49,074 nucleotides of DNA from Streptomyces sp. MZ04 (GTDB lineage Bacteria; Actinomycetota; Actinomycetes; Streptomycetales; Streptomycetaceae). Of the stretch, positions 33,687 through 41,599 are shown one piece after another. Below the pieces are notes generated by a model. That model did not search any database. It saw nothing but the letters and a program-made list of their open reading frames with translations, and had not been told where the DNA came from. Every line of letters begins with the position of its first letter. The stretch's first letter is position 1. The stretch covers positions 1 through 49,074 of the forward strand of contig NZ_SRIC01000033.1 in the NCBI RefSeq assembly GCF_004684775.1, in the 5' to 3' direction. Both the position numbers and the translations under genes were made by a program.

Positions 33687-34946
33687 TCAGCCGCCCTGGG
33701 GCGTGGGCACCGGCTGGGGCGGCCGCAGCCCGACGTACTGCCCGCTGGGGCGCATGCGCAGCGGGCGTTCGCCGTACTCCTCCAGGGCGTGGGCGATCCA
33801 GCCGGCCGTACGCGCCACCGCGAAGAGCGTCTCGCCGGCCTCGGCGGGCATCCCGGACGACGCGGTCAGGACGGCGAGGGCGAGGTCGACGTTGGCGTGC
33901 AGGTCCGTGTGGCGGGCGGTGGTGGCCACCACGTCACGGGCCGCGGCCAGGGCGGGACCGGCCTTGGGGATCTCCTCCAGGAGGGCGAACAGGGCCACCG
34001 CGCGCGGGTCGTCGCCCGGGTAGAGGCGGTGGCCGAGCCCCGGGACACGGCGTCCTGCGCGGAGTTCGTCCGCGACTACAGGGGCCGCGCTGCCACGGTC
34101 GAGCACCTCCAGGAGCATGCGGTGGGCGAGGCCGCTGGCGGCGCCGTGCAGCGGGCCCTCCAGGACGCCGAGGCCGGCCGACACGGCCGCGTACGGGTGG
34201 GCGCGCGCGGAGGCGGCGACGCGGACGGCGAGCGTCGACGCGGCGAGGTCGTGGTCGACCAGGAGCGCGAGTGCGGCGTCCAGGGCGCGCAGGGAGGCTT
34301 CGTCGGGCTTCCGGCCGGTCAGGCGTGCCCAGAGCTGGTGGGCCAGTGGGCCATCGCCCCGGTGTGCGCGGCTGACCGGTGGGAGTGCGGTGACCAGGGT
34401 GGGGATGAGGGTGCGCGCGGTGCCGACGACGGCTTCTTCGGAGAGGTCGAAGCGGAGGGGGTCCGCGGCCGCGGCCGAGATGGCGGCGACCCGTAGACGG
34501 TCGGTCGGGCCGCTGTGCTCGGGCAGCGCGTCGACGGCTCGGCGCGCGGCGACAGCGGTCGCCTCGGGGGCGGTGAAGCGGATCCCGGGGCGCAGGATGC
34601 CGGTCCAGAGCCACTCGGCGACCTCTTCGTAGGAGTACGCCAGCGCGAGTTCCACGGCGTCGACCCCGCGGAGGTAGTAGCGGTCCTTGTCGATGAGCGT
34701 GATGCGCGTGCGTACGGAGAGTTCGCTGCTCGCGGAGGCCGCTGCGGGCTCCCTGCGGTTCTTGCGGGCGAGCGACTCGACCTCCTTGGCGTCGAAGGTG
34801 CTGCCCCGTGAGCCGGGGCCGCGACGGCTGCTGAGCTGGCCGCGGCTCACGTACGCGTACACCGTCTCGGGCTTCACGCCGAGCAGCTCCGCGGCTTCCC
34901 GGGTGTTCAGCCGGCGGCCCTCGCGGGCGCCTTCTTGATCCGTCAT
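33687..34946 (-). CDS. Helix-turn-helix/citrate synthase fusion protein
   Basis: I choose the ATG at 34946 (MTDQEGAREGRRLNT), because the 21 extra upstream codons run into the operator region. The 419-residue protein joins an N-terminal excisionase/MerR-like helix-turn-helix (LNTREAAELLGVKPETVYAY then VSRGQL, residues 12-40) to a citrate synthase fold. All three catalytic positions appear kept: His in LEGPLHGAASG, His in LGHRLYPGDDPR and Asp in HANVDLALAV. Such proteins could be citrate synthases, DNA-binding sensors, or both. Divergent from it is a second citrate synthase gene, with repeated TTGANTCAA motifs between. I infer autoregulation and control of the neighbour. Confidence 0.9.
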   Translation of the reverse strand: MTDQEGAREGRRLNTREAAELLGVKPETVYAYVSRGQLSSRRGPGSRGSTFDAKEVESLARKNRREPAAASASSELSVRTRITLIDKDRYYLRGVDAVELALAYSYEEVAEWLWTGILRPGIRFTAPEATAVAARRAVDALPEHSGPTDRLRVAAISAAAADPLRFDLSEEAVVGTARTLIPTLVTALPPVSRAHRGDGPLAHQLWARLTGRKPDEASLRALDAALALLVDHDLAASTLAVRVAASARAHPYAAVSAGLGVLEGPLHGAASGLAHRMLLEVLDRGSAAPVVADELRAGRRVPGLGHRLYPGDDPRAVALFALLEEIPKAGPALAAARDVVATTARHTDLHANVDLALAVLTASSGMPAEAGETLFAVARTAGWIAHALEEYGERPLRMRPSGQYVGLRPPQPVPTPQGG

Positions 34947-34974
34947 GGCGACACCGTATCCATATCCAGCTGAC

Positions 34975-35009
34975 ATTGATTCAATCAATATTGACAGGTA
35001 TTGAGTCAA
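34975..35009. promoter_or_regulatory. TTGANTCAA repeats between divergent citrate synthase genes
   Basis: ATTGATTCAATCAAT (34975-34989) is a 15-base palindrome about a central C and contains TTGATTCAA (34976-34984). A second copy, TTGAGTCAA, is at 35001-35009, 25 bases on. The stretch is markedly AT-rich for this chromosome. It lies between the HTH-citrate synthase and citrate synthase starts and is a good candidate operator for the HTH protein. Confidence 0.6.
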
Positions 35010-35054
35010 GCATGGACAGTCGAATCAAGTCCAGGGAGGAAGTCGAGGAAGAAC

Positions 35055-36230
35055 ATGCCGATCAATGGCTCCACCACCACCCCCACCGGTCCCGTGGAGG
35101 TCCCCCGCGGACTCGCGGGCGTTGTCGTGACCGAGACCCGGCTCGGCGACGTCAGGGGATACGAGGGCTTCTACCACTACCGCCAGTACTCGGCCGTGGA
35201 GCTCGCGCAGAACCGCGGCTTCGAGGACGTATGGCACCTGATGTTCCATGGCGAACTGCCGGACGCGGCGCAGCGGACGGCCTTCGCCGCGCGGACCGCT
35301 TCCTTGCGGCACCTCCCCGACGAGGTGCGCGCCGCGCTGCCGGCCATAGCCCGCGCCAGTGCCCTTTCGGGGCCGCTTTCCGGACTGCGCACCGCGCTTT
35401 CCCTGTTCGGGGCGGCGAAGGGCTTCCGCCCCGTGTACGACATCGACGGCGACCGGCGCCGCGCCGACGCGCTCGCGGCGTCCGCGGTGGTGCCGACCCT
35501 CCTGGCGGCGCTGTACCGGCTCGGCCGGGGCCTCGAGCCCGTCGAGCCGCGCGAGGACCTGTCGTACGCCGCCAACTACCTCTACATGCTGACGGGTTCG
35601 GAGCCGGAGCCGGACCGCGCGCGGGCGATCGAGCAGTACTTGATCTCAACCATTGACCACGGCTTCAACGCGTCAACGTTCACGGCTCGGGTCATCACGT
35701 CGACCGGCGCGGATGTGGCGGCTTGCCTGGTGGGAGCCGTGGGCGCGCTGTCGGGGCCCTTGCACGGCGGGGCGCCGAGCCGGGCCCTCGACACTCTCGA
35801 TGCCATCGGCACCCCTGACCGCATCGACGGCTGGATCCGCGAACGGGTTCTGGCAGGGGATCGCATCATGGGCTTCGGCCACCCCGTCTACCGCACCGAG
35901 GACCCGCGCTCGCGCATGCTGCGGGGCATCGCGCAGCAATTCGGCGGGCCGATGGTGGAGTTCGCGGTCGAGGTGGAGCGGCAGGTGGAGGCGATCCTGG
36001 CGGAGCTGAAGCCGGGACGTGAGCTGCACACGAACGTGGAGTTCTACGCGGGCGTGGTCATGGAGCTGTGCGGCCTGCCGCGCGAGATGTTCACGCCGAC
36101 GTTCGCGGCGGCGCGGGTGGTGGGCTGGGGGGCCAACGTCCTGGAGCAGGCGGAGGATTCGAAGATCATTCGGCCTGCGGCGCGGTATGTGGGGGCTGTT
36201 CCGCCGGTTCCGGTTCCGCCGGTGGCCTGA
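35055..36230 (+). CDS. Citrate synthase / 2-methylcitrate synthase family enzyme
   Basis: The ATG at 35055 follows GAGGAAG. The 391-residue protein is a full-length type II-like citrate synthase: LGDVRGYEGFYHYRQYSAVE, LSGPLHGGAPSRALD (catalytic His), GFGHPVYRTEDPR (second His) and HTNVEFYAGVVMELCGLP, where the usual catalytic Asp of NVDFYSG is replaced by Glu. The enzyme condenses oxaloacetate with acetyl-CoA (or propionyl-CoA) at the entry to the TCA or methylcitrate cycle. Which thioester it prefers is not clear. It pairs with the divergent HTH-citrate synthase, and mixed oligomers are possible but unproven. Confidence 0.92.
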   Translation: MPINGSTTTPTGPVEVPRGLAGVVVTETRLGDVRGYEGFYHYRQYSAVELAQNRGFEDVWHLMFHGELPDAAQRTAFAARTASLRHLPDEVRAALPAIARASALSGPLSGLRTALSLFGAAKGFRPVYDIDGDRRRADALAASAVVPTLLAALYRLGRGLEPVEPREDLSYAANYLYMLTGSEPEPDRARAIEQYLISTIDHGFNASTFTARVITSTGADVAACLVGAVGALSGPLHGGAPSRALDTLDAIGTPDRIDGWIRERVLAGDRIMGFGHPVYRTEDPRSRMLRGIAQQFGGPMVEFAVEVERQVEAILAELKPGRELHTNVEFYAGVVMELCGLPREMFTPTFAAARVVGWGANVLEQAEDSKIIRPAARYVGAVPPVPVPPVA

Positions 36231-36240
36231 CGTGAATATG

Positions 36241-36269
36241 AGGCCCGGCGGCGATCGCGCGCCGGACCT
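36241..36269. terminator. Terminator between citrate synthase and coupled micro-genes
   Basis: AGGCCCGGCG (36241-36250) pairs with CGCCGGACCT (36260-36269), with one G-U type pair and a nine-base loop. It touches the stop of the 49-residue minus-strand gene and follows the citrate synthase stop by 10 bases, so it probably serves both. Confidence 0.7.
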
Positions 36270-36418
36270 CAACCTTCGTGAATGGGGGGAAGGGTGAGGC
36301 CCCCGTCCTCGCAGATGGAGAGCTTTCCGGAGGCCGGTCTCAACGGGGTGACCGGAGTGCCGACCTCGACGGAGAGGCCGGGGCGAATGCCGATCTCGGC
36401 ATCTCGCCCCAGCCTCAT
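36269..36418 (-). CDS. 49-residue protein translationally coupled to the upstream small gene
   Basis: The ATG (36418-36416) overlaps the stop of the 78-residue gene (ATGA), the usual sign of coupling, and the stop abuts a terminator hairpin. The product begins MRLGRDAEIGIRPGLSVEV and ends GGLTLPPIHEG. It looks like a compact polar protein with no membrane segment and one Cys. An internal hairpin (36380-36410) lies within the coding part. I do not recognise a family. Support is the overlap, the terminator position and the protein-like composition; no ribosome site of its own is needed if coupled. Confidence 0.5.
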   Translation of the reverse strand: MRLGRDAEIGIRPGLSVEVGTPVTPLRPASGKLSICEDGGLTLPPIHEG

Positions 36419-36651
36419 TCGCTGGGGATGTCCGCTTTTGCGCGGACGAGTGTCTCCCTGCTGACGATGACGATGCGTTCGTAGTCGGCACGTGCGGCGT
36501 CCGCGGGCAGCTCGCTCTCGAGCGCCGCGGTGGCCTCTGTCCCGATCACGGCGAAGTTGCCGTCGCTGAGCTCGAAGATGTCGGGGCAGGTGTCGCCGGT
36601 GAGACTTCCGCGGTCGCGTGGAGACGCACCGATGCGGCGCACGATCTTCAA
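36415..36651 (-). CDS. 78-residue conserved hypothetical protein
   Basis: The likely start is a TTG at 36651 with AAGGA about 11 bases upstream; a GTG three codons on is possible. The protein begins MKIVRRIGASPRDRG and contains CPDIFELSDGNFAVIGTEAT, then YERIVIVSRETLVRAKADIP. This strand-like pattern recalls small actinobacterial proteins encoded beside Scr1/DUF397/DUF6879-type regulator clusters, although no such regulator is present here. Function is unknown. It is followed at once by the coupled 49-residue gene, and its promoter region holds a tandem GGGTAAGGG repeat. Confidence 0.7.
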   Translation of the reverse strand: MKIVRRIGASPRDRGSLTGDTCPDIFELSDGNFAVIGTEATAALESELPADAARADYERIVIVSRETLVRAKADIPSE

Positions 36652-36679
36652 GGGGGATCCCGGTCCTTAGGCTTGAATA

Positions 36680-36699
36680 GGGTAAGGGCGGGGTAAGGG
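36680..36699. repeat. Tandem GGGTAAGGG repeat, 11-base period
   Basis: GGGTAAGGG is at 36680-36688 and 36691-36699, starts 11 bases apart, which places both copies on the same face of the helix. It lies about 30-50 bases upstream of the 78-residue gene, where an activator or sigma factor would bind. Confidence 0.45.
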
Positions 36700-36764
36700 T
36701 AGCCTCCCGTAACACAGGTCCCTCCCCGCCACCCCCGTTGTTGGCGCGTGTCATCCAACTGGCC

Positions 36765-37331
36765 CTATGGAGCGGGTGGTTGGCCCTCTGATGGTGGCTC
36801 CCCGATCACCCACCATTCGTCGGATTCTGATTCCTCCAGGTCATGGATGATGACGTCCGTCATGTGTCCCACCTTGGCCTCGTCGGACGAGTCCTTGAGG
36901 CTGGCCCGCTGGTGACGGGTGGCGTGCCAGTACTGCCGGAAGATGGGGTTGGCGCACATCACGCGAAGGTGACCGTGCAGCTCTTCCCAGTTGACGACAC
37001 CGATGCGGTACGCCAGCAGGGCGTTCGTGTAGAGCGCGTTGGCGAACAGGAACTGCCGCTGCTGAGCGGGCGAGTCCGCCTCCGCGATGCTGAAGACGGC
37101 GGCCAGATCGGGATCGTCTATCGCCTTGCGCAGCAGGTAGAGCTGGAGTTCCTGCTGTTCCGCCATCATGGTGCGGCGCCAGTCGGCCCGCTCCGCGCGG
37201 TCGACCTGTATGCGGAGTTCTGCATAGCGTCGCTGCTGCGCGGCGAGCAGGGCGAAGGCCCCCGCCGCGAACGCGAGTCCCGCCCCGGTGGCGGAACCCA
37301 GTCCCCGTATGCCAAAAATCTGTGTGGCCAT
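36765..37331 (-). CDS. DUF6082 family protein
   Basis: The ATG at 37331 follows GGGGG at good distance; an upstream in-frame extension is Arg/Pro-rich and unlike protein. The 188-residue product has one N-terminal membrane segment (ATGAGLAFAAGAFALLAAQQ), a coiled-coil-like stretch (RRYAELRIQVDRAERADWRR) and a helical domain with LFANALYTNALLAYRIGVV, WEELHGHLRVMCANPIFRQY and WHATRHQRASL. This matches Streptomyces DUF6082 proteins of unknown function, often multi-copy in these genomes. It is probably anchored to the membrane with the domain in the cytoplasm. It lies upstream of the two micro-genes on the same strand. Confidence 0.82.
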   Translation of the reverse strand: MATQIFGIRGLGSATGAGLAFAAGAFALLAAQQRRYAELRIQVDRAERADWRRTMMAEQQELQLYLLRKAIDDPDLAAVFSIAEADSPAQQRQFLFANALYTNALLAYRIGVVNWEELHGHLRVMCANPIFRQYWHATRHQRASLKDSSDEAKVGHMTDVIIHDLEESESDEWWVIGEPPSEGQPPAP

Positions 37332-37782
37332 GTCAACCCCCGAATCAGGCGACCGTCCGCCGGTCGTCGGGTGCGGGTCGACAGGGAGCGGACCGGCGAG
37401 CGGTGGGCGGCGCGCTTGCCGTCTCCCAGGGTGCCGAGCGGCGCTGATCGGCAGGGAGGCGGAGAGGAGGCGCACAGGAGGACGCGGTGGCCGCGCGTCC
37501 CGACGCCGTGCCCAATGTGTGCCCCGCGAGCGCCGCTAACAATCGTTCACTTCGCGGCGCTTCTACGCGCACATATCCTGGGGCGGTCTTCATTCGTCGT
37601 ACGGGATCCGGAGCGCTGATTCGGAGCGCGGGATTCGGGCGCTGGGCGCGGATGCCGGCACGCGCCGGCTACGGATACCGGGCGCCGGGTGCGGGCGCCG
37701 ATGTGCGCTGGGCGCGGCAGCCGGCGCCGACCACGGCGGGTGCGGGACGCCGACATGAACGTATCGATGCGAGAGGTCGCAC
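37332..37782. other. 451-base divergent gap between DUF6082 and CobW-type genes
   Basis: No convincing gene is present. Two inverted repeats are visible: AGCGCCGC (37529-37536) with GCGGCGCT (37554-37561), and GCCGGC (37654-37659) with GCCGGC (37664-37669). The DNA around 37620-37740 is rich in repeated GGGCGC units. I found no zinc-responsive (Zur-like) palindrome despite the CobW-type gene downstream. Confidence 0.5.
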
Positions 37783-38931
37783 GTGAGCAAGCAGCAGATC
37801 CCGGTCGTCGTCCTCACCGGCTTCCTGGGCTCGGGCAAGACGACCCTGCTCAACCATCTGCTGCACCGCAGCGGAGGGAGCCGTATCGGGGCCATCGTCA
37901 ACGACTTCGGGTCGATCGAGATCGATGCCATGGCGGTTGCCGGGCAGCTCGGTGACTCGACCGTGTCGCTCGGCAACGGGTGTCTCTGCTGTGCCGTGGA
38001 TGCCAGTGAGCTCGACGTGTATCTGGACAAGCTCGCTCAGCCCTCCGCCCGGATCGACGTCATCGTCATCGAGGCCAGCGGGCTCGCCGAGCCGCAGGAG
38101 CTGGTGAAGATGGTGCTCGCCAGCGAGAATCCGAACATCGTCTACGGAGGACTCGTCGAGGTCGTCGACGCCGCCGAGTTCGACTCCACCAGGGAGCGGC
38201 ATCCCGAAGTCGACCGGCATCTGGGGATCGCCGATCTTGTCGTCGTCAACAAGGCCGACCGGGTCCCCGACCAGGAGCGTGAGCGGATCCTCGGCGTCGT
38301 CCGGGGGTTCACCGATCGCGCGGCCGTCGTCCCCGCCTCGTACGGGCGCGTCGACGTGGAGCTGCTCCTCGACCGCAAGCCCGTGGGGGAGCGGGTCGGG
38401 CAGCTGTCCTTCGACGATCTGCATCGCCATGAGCCTGAGGATGGGCATGGGCATGGGCATGGGCATGGGCTTGGGCGTGGAGATGGACTCGAGCACGGAC
38501 ACGGACACGGACACGGACACGGACACAGTCACAGTCACGATGACCATCTGCACTCCCGCTACGAAAGTCTCTCCTTCTCCTCCGAAGTGCCCATGAACCC
38601 CCGCCCGTTCATGGCCCTCCTCGACACTCGGCCCGAAGGGCTCTACCGCATCAAGGGGTACGTCGATTTCGGCGTCGCCGATCCGCGCAACAAGTACGCC
38701 GTGCACGCCGTGGGGCGGTTTCTGCGTTTCTATCCCGAGCCGTGGGGCGCGGGTGAGGTACGGCTCACCCAGCTCGTGCTCATCGGGGCGGGCGTCGACG
38801 TGCCCGCTCTGGAGAAAGAGCTCGAGGCGTGTCGTGAGTACGCCCCACAGGCCGGTGCCGATGAGCACAGCATGTGGGGCGTACTGCGGTACGTGCAGGA
38901 GCCGCAGGGCGACTGGCCTGACCTGGCCTGA
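37783..38931 (+). CDS. CobW/COG0523 family GTP-binding metallochaperone
   Basis: The GTG at 37783 follows GAGAGG. The 382-residue protein has a G3E GTPase domain: Walker A VVVLTGFLGSGKTTLLNHLL, the metal motif GCLCC (about residues 67-71), IEASGLAEP and the base-specificity NKAD. A His-rich loop (about residues 218-250) is encoded by two hexanucleotide arrays, ATGGGC at 38441-38470 and CACGGA at 38494-38523. The CobW C-terminal domain follows (FMALLDTRPEGLYRIKGYVDF in two parts). These proteins hand metals such as zinc or cobalt to client proteins. The gene ends at base 38931, directly abutting the convergent parC stop. Confidence 0.92.
   Translation: MSKQQIPVVVLTGFLGSGKTTLLNHLLHRSGGSRIGAIVNDFGSIEIDAMAVAGQLGDSTVSLGNGCLCCAVDASELDVYLDKLAQPSARIDVIVIEASGLAEPQELVKMVLASENPNIVYGGLVEVVDAAEFDSTRERHPEVDRHLGIADLVVVNKADRVPDQERERILGVVRGFTDRAAVVPASYGRVDVELLLDRKPVGERVGQLSFDDLHRHEPEDGHGHGHGHGLGRGDGLEHGHGHGHGHGHSHSHDDHLHSRYESLSFSSEVPMNPRPFMALLDTRPEGLYRIKGYVDFGVADPRNKYAVHAVGRFLRFYPEPWGAGEVRLTQLVLIGAGVDVPALEKELEACREYAPQAGADEHSMWGVLRYVQEPQGDWPDLA
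38441..38535 (+). repeat. Hexanucleotide arrays encoding the His-rich loop
   Basis: Five tandem ATGGGC units (38441-38470) and five CACGGA units (38494-38523), followed by two CACAGT units (38524-38535), lie in frame in the CobW-type gene and encode alternating His/Gly and then His/Ser. Such arrays can change length by slippage without breaking the frame. Confidence 0.85.
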
Positions 38932-41385
38932 CTACACCGGGCCGGCCACCGCCGCCACCGGCTTCGCCAGCGACACCCCGGAGCCGTCGCGGCGCGGGTC
39001 GATCTCGGGCAGCTCGGCCGGCAGGCCGCTGCGCTGGGCCGCGAGCGGCGGTGTCGGGCCCGCCCACGCGAAGCTCAGGCAGTCCTCGCCCTTCAGGAAG
39101 CGCTGGACGCGCACGCCTCCCGTGGCCCGGCCCTTGCGGGGGTACTGGTCGAACGGCGTCACCTTGGCCGTCGTCTGCACCGAGTCGTCGAGCGTGCCGC
39201 GTGAGCCCGCCACCGTGAAGACGACCGCGTCCACGGCGGGATCCACCGCCACGAAGGAGATGACCTTGACCCCCTCCGCGAGCTTGATGCCCGCCATGCC
39301 GCCGGCCGGGCGGCCCTGCGGACGGACCTGTGCGGCCTGGTAGCGAAGGAGCTGGGCGTCGTCCGTGATGAAGACGAGGTCCTCCTCGCCCGTGCGCAGT
39401 TCGGCCGCGCCGACGATCCGGTCACCGTCCTTGAGGGTGATGACCTCCAGCTCGTCCTTGTTGGACGGATAGTCCGGGACCACACGCTTGACCACGCCCT
39501 GTTCGGTGCCGAGGGCGAGGCCCGGCGAGGACTCGTCCAGGGTCATCAGGCAGATCAGCTTCTCGTCCGCCTCGAGGGAGAGCAACTCCGAAACCGGCGC
39601 GCCTCCGGAGAGGTTGGGTGCCGAAGCCGTCTCGGGAAGCTGCGGTAGGTCCACCACGGCGAGGCGCAGCAGCCGTCCCTCGGACGTCACCGCGCCCACC
39701 TCGCCGCGCGCGGTCGCCGGCACGGCCGAGACGATCACGTCGTGCTTGACGCGCTTGGTGTCCCCGTCCGTGAAGGGCTCGCCGTTGGCCGTGCGGGCGA
39801 GGAGGCCGGTCGAGGAGAGCAGTACGCGGCACGGGTCGTCCGCCACCTGCAGGGACACCGTGAGGGCGGGGGTGCCCGCGGACTCCAGGAGGACCGTGCG
39901 CCGGTCCGTGCCGAACTTCTTGGCCACGGCGGCCAGTTCGGAGGAGACCAGCTTGCGCAGCTCGGCGTCCGACTCGAGGATGCGGGTCAGTTCCTCGATC
40001 TCGGCCTTGAGCCTGTCGCGCTCGGACTCCAGCTCGATGCGGTCGTACTTCGTGAGGCGGCGCAGCGGCGTGTCGAGGATGTACTGCGTCTGGATCTCGC
40101 TCAGCGAGAAGTGCTCCATCAGGCGCTCCTTGGCCTGCGCGGAGTTCTCACTGGAGCGGATGAGGCGGATGACCTCGTCGATGTCCAGGAGGGCGACGAG
40201 CAGGCCCTCCACCAGGTGCAGCCGGGCCTGCTTCTTGCTGCGGCGGAACTCGCTGCGGCGGCGCACCACGTTGAAGCGGTGGTCGAGATAGACCTCCAGG
40301 AGCTCCTTGAGGCCGAGCGTGAGGGGCTGGCCGTCCACCAGCGCCACGTTGTTGATGCCGAAGGATTCCTCCATCGGCGTGAGCTTGTAGAGCTGCTCCA
40401 GGACGGCCTCGGGGACGAAGCCGTTCTTGATCTCGATGACCAGACGCAGGCCGTGCGAGCGGTCCGTGAGGTCCTTGACGTCGGCGATGCCCTGCAGCTT
40501 CTTCGAGCCGACCAGGTCCTTGATCTTGGAGATGACCTTCTCGGGGCCCACCGTGAAGGGCAGTTCGGTGACGACCAGGCCCTTGCGGCGCGCCGTCACG
40601 TTCTCCACGGCGACCGTCGCGCGGATCTTGAAGGTGCCGCGGCCCGCGGCGTACGCGTCCTTGATGCCGCCGAGGCCGACGATCCGGCCGCCTGTGGGCA
40701 GGTCGGGACCCGGCACGAACTTCATCAGCGTCTCGAGGTCGGCCCCCGGGTGCTTGATCAGGTGGCGGGCGGCCGCGATCACCTCGCCCAGGTTGTGCGG
40801 CGGCATGTTCGTCGCCATGCCGACCGCGATCCCCGACGAGCCGTTGACCAGGAGGTTCGGGTACGCCGCTGGGAGCGCGACGGGCTCCATCTCCTGGCCG
40901 TCGTAGTTCGGCTCGAAGTCGACCGTGTTCTCTTCGATCGACTCGGTCATCAAGGACGTCGCGTCGGCCATCCGGCACTCGGTGTACCGCATGGCGGCCG
41001 GCGGGTCGTCGTTGCCCAGCGAACCGAAGTTGCCGTGGCCGTCCACCAGCGGAAGCCGCATGGAGAAGGGCTGGGCCATGCGCACCAGGGCGTCGTAGAT
41101 CGACGCGTCGCCGTGCGGGTGCAACTTACCCATGACCTCGCCGACGACACGGGCACACTTCACATAGCCGCGGTCGGGGCGCAGGCCCATCTCGTTCATC
41201 TGGTACACGATCCGGCGGTGCACCGGCTTCAGGCCGTCGCGGGCGTCCGGCAGGGCGCGCGAGTAGATGACCGAATACGCGTACTCGAGGAAGGAGCCCT
41301 GCATCTCGTCGACGACGTCGATGTCGAGGATCTTCTCCTCGAACGAGTCGTCGGGCGGCGGGGTCTTCGTGCTGCGGCGGGCCAT
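38932..41385 (-). CDS. parC: DNA topoisomerase IV subunit A (ParC; GyrA-type)
   Basis: The ATG at 41385 has AAGGAG 12 bases upstream. The 817-residue protein carries the breakage-reunion domain: [20 protein letters not shown], the quinolone-region [20 protein letters not shown] and the catalytic Tyr in [11 protein letters not shown] coiled-coil region and a C-terminal beta-pinwheel follow ([39 protein letters not shown] and similar blades). The canonical gyrase GyrA box (QRRGGKG-like) is not seen, which fits ParC. With ParE it decatenates chromosomes. Its stop (38934-38932) touches the CobW stop with no gap, so there is no room for a separate terminator. Confidence 0.92.
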   Translation of the reverse strand: MARRSTKTPPPDDSFEEKILDIDVVDEMQGSFLEYAYSVIYSRALPDARDGLKPVHRRIVYQMNEMGLRPDRGYVKCARVVGEVMGKLHPHGDASIYDALVRMAQPFSMRLPLVDGHGNFGSLGNDDPPAAMRYTECRMADATSLMTESIEENTVDFEPNYDGQEMEPVALPAAYPNLLVNGSSGIAVGMATNMPPHNLGEVIAAARHLIKHPGADLETLMKFVPGPDLPTGGRIVGLGGIKDAYAAGRGTFKIRATVAVENVTARRKGLVVTELPFTVGPEKVISKIKDLVGSKKLQGIADVKDLTDRSHGLRLVIEIKNGFVPEAVLEQLYKLTPMEESFGINNVALVDGQPLTLGLKELLEVYLDHRFNVVRRRSEFRRSKKQARLHLVEGLLVALLDIDEVIRLIRSSENSAQAKERLMEHFSLSEIQTQYILDTPLRRLTKYDRIELESERDRLKAEIEELTRILESDAELRKLVSSELAAVAKKFGTDRRTVLLESAGTPALTVSLQVADDPCRVLLSSTGLLARTANGEPFTDGDTKRVKHDVIVSAVPATARGEVGAVTSEGRLLRLAVVDLPQLPETASAPNLSGGAPVSELLSLEADEKLICLMTLDESSPGLALGTEQGVVKRVVPDYPSNKDELEVITLKDGDRIVGAAELRTGEEDLVFITDDAQLLRYQAAQVRPQGRPAGGMAGIKLAEGVKVISFVAVDPAVDAVVFTVAGSRGTLDDSVQTTAKVTPFDQYPRKGRATGGVRVQRFLKGEDCLSFAWAGPTPPLAAQRSGLPAELPEIDPRRDGSGVSLAKPVAAVAGPV

Positions 41386-41599
41386 CGCTGCTGCGGCTCC
41401 TTCACGGTGTCTGCCAGGGCATCAACGGGATCTGACGCCGACCATTGTGGACTGTCCCACTGACAACGCCGACCACGACCCGGACTTCGGGCCCGACTAC
41501 GCCGAGCGCGGAGCGGGAACTTCACAGGTTGTCGGCACGCTTGCATACAGTGGCAGGACTGCCAGAACTTCCAGCTTTTTCGCGATCGAAGGGACGTAC

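Noticed and set aside
36380..36410. Hairpin GGGGCGAATGCCGA paired with TCGGCAT and TCGCCCC as the terminator of the 78-residue gene
   Set aside because: It lies inside the ATGA-coupled 49-residue frame, and a better-placed hairpin (36241-36269) follows that frame, so I treat it as coding or incidental.
38441..38535. Hexamer arrays considered as a short CRISPR or satellite element
   Set aside because: They are uninterrupted 6-base units in frame inside a CobW-type gene, with no spacers; they simply encode a His-rich loop.
41440..41475. TTGTGGACTGTCCCAC near parC as a DnaA box
   Set aside because: It matches the DnaA box poorly, with two mismatches in the core end, unlike the exact pair at 11738-11781.
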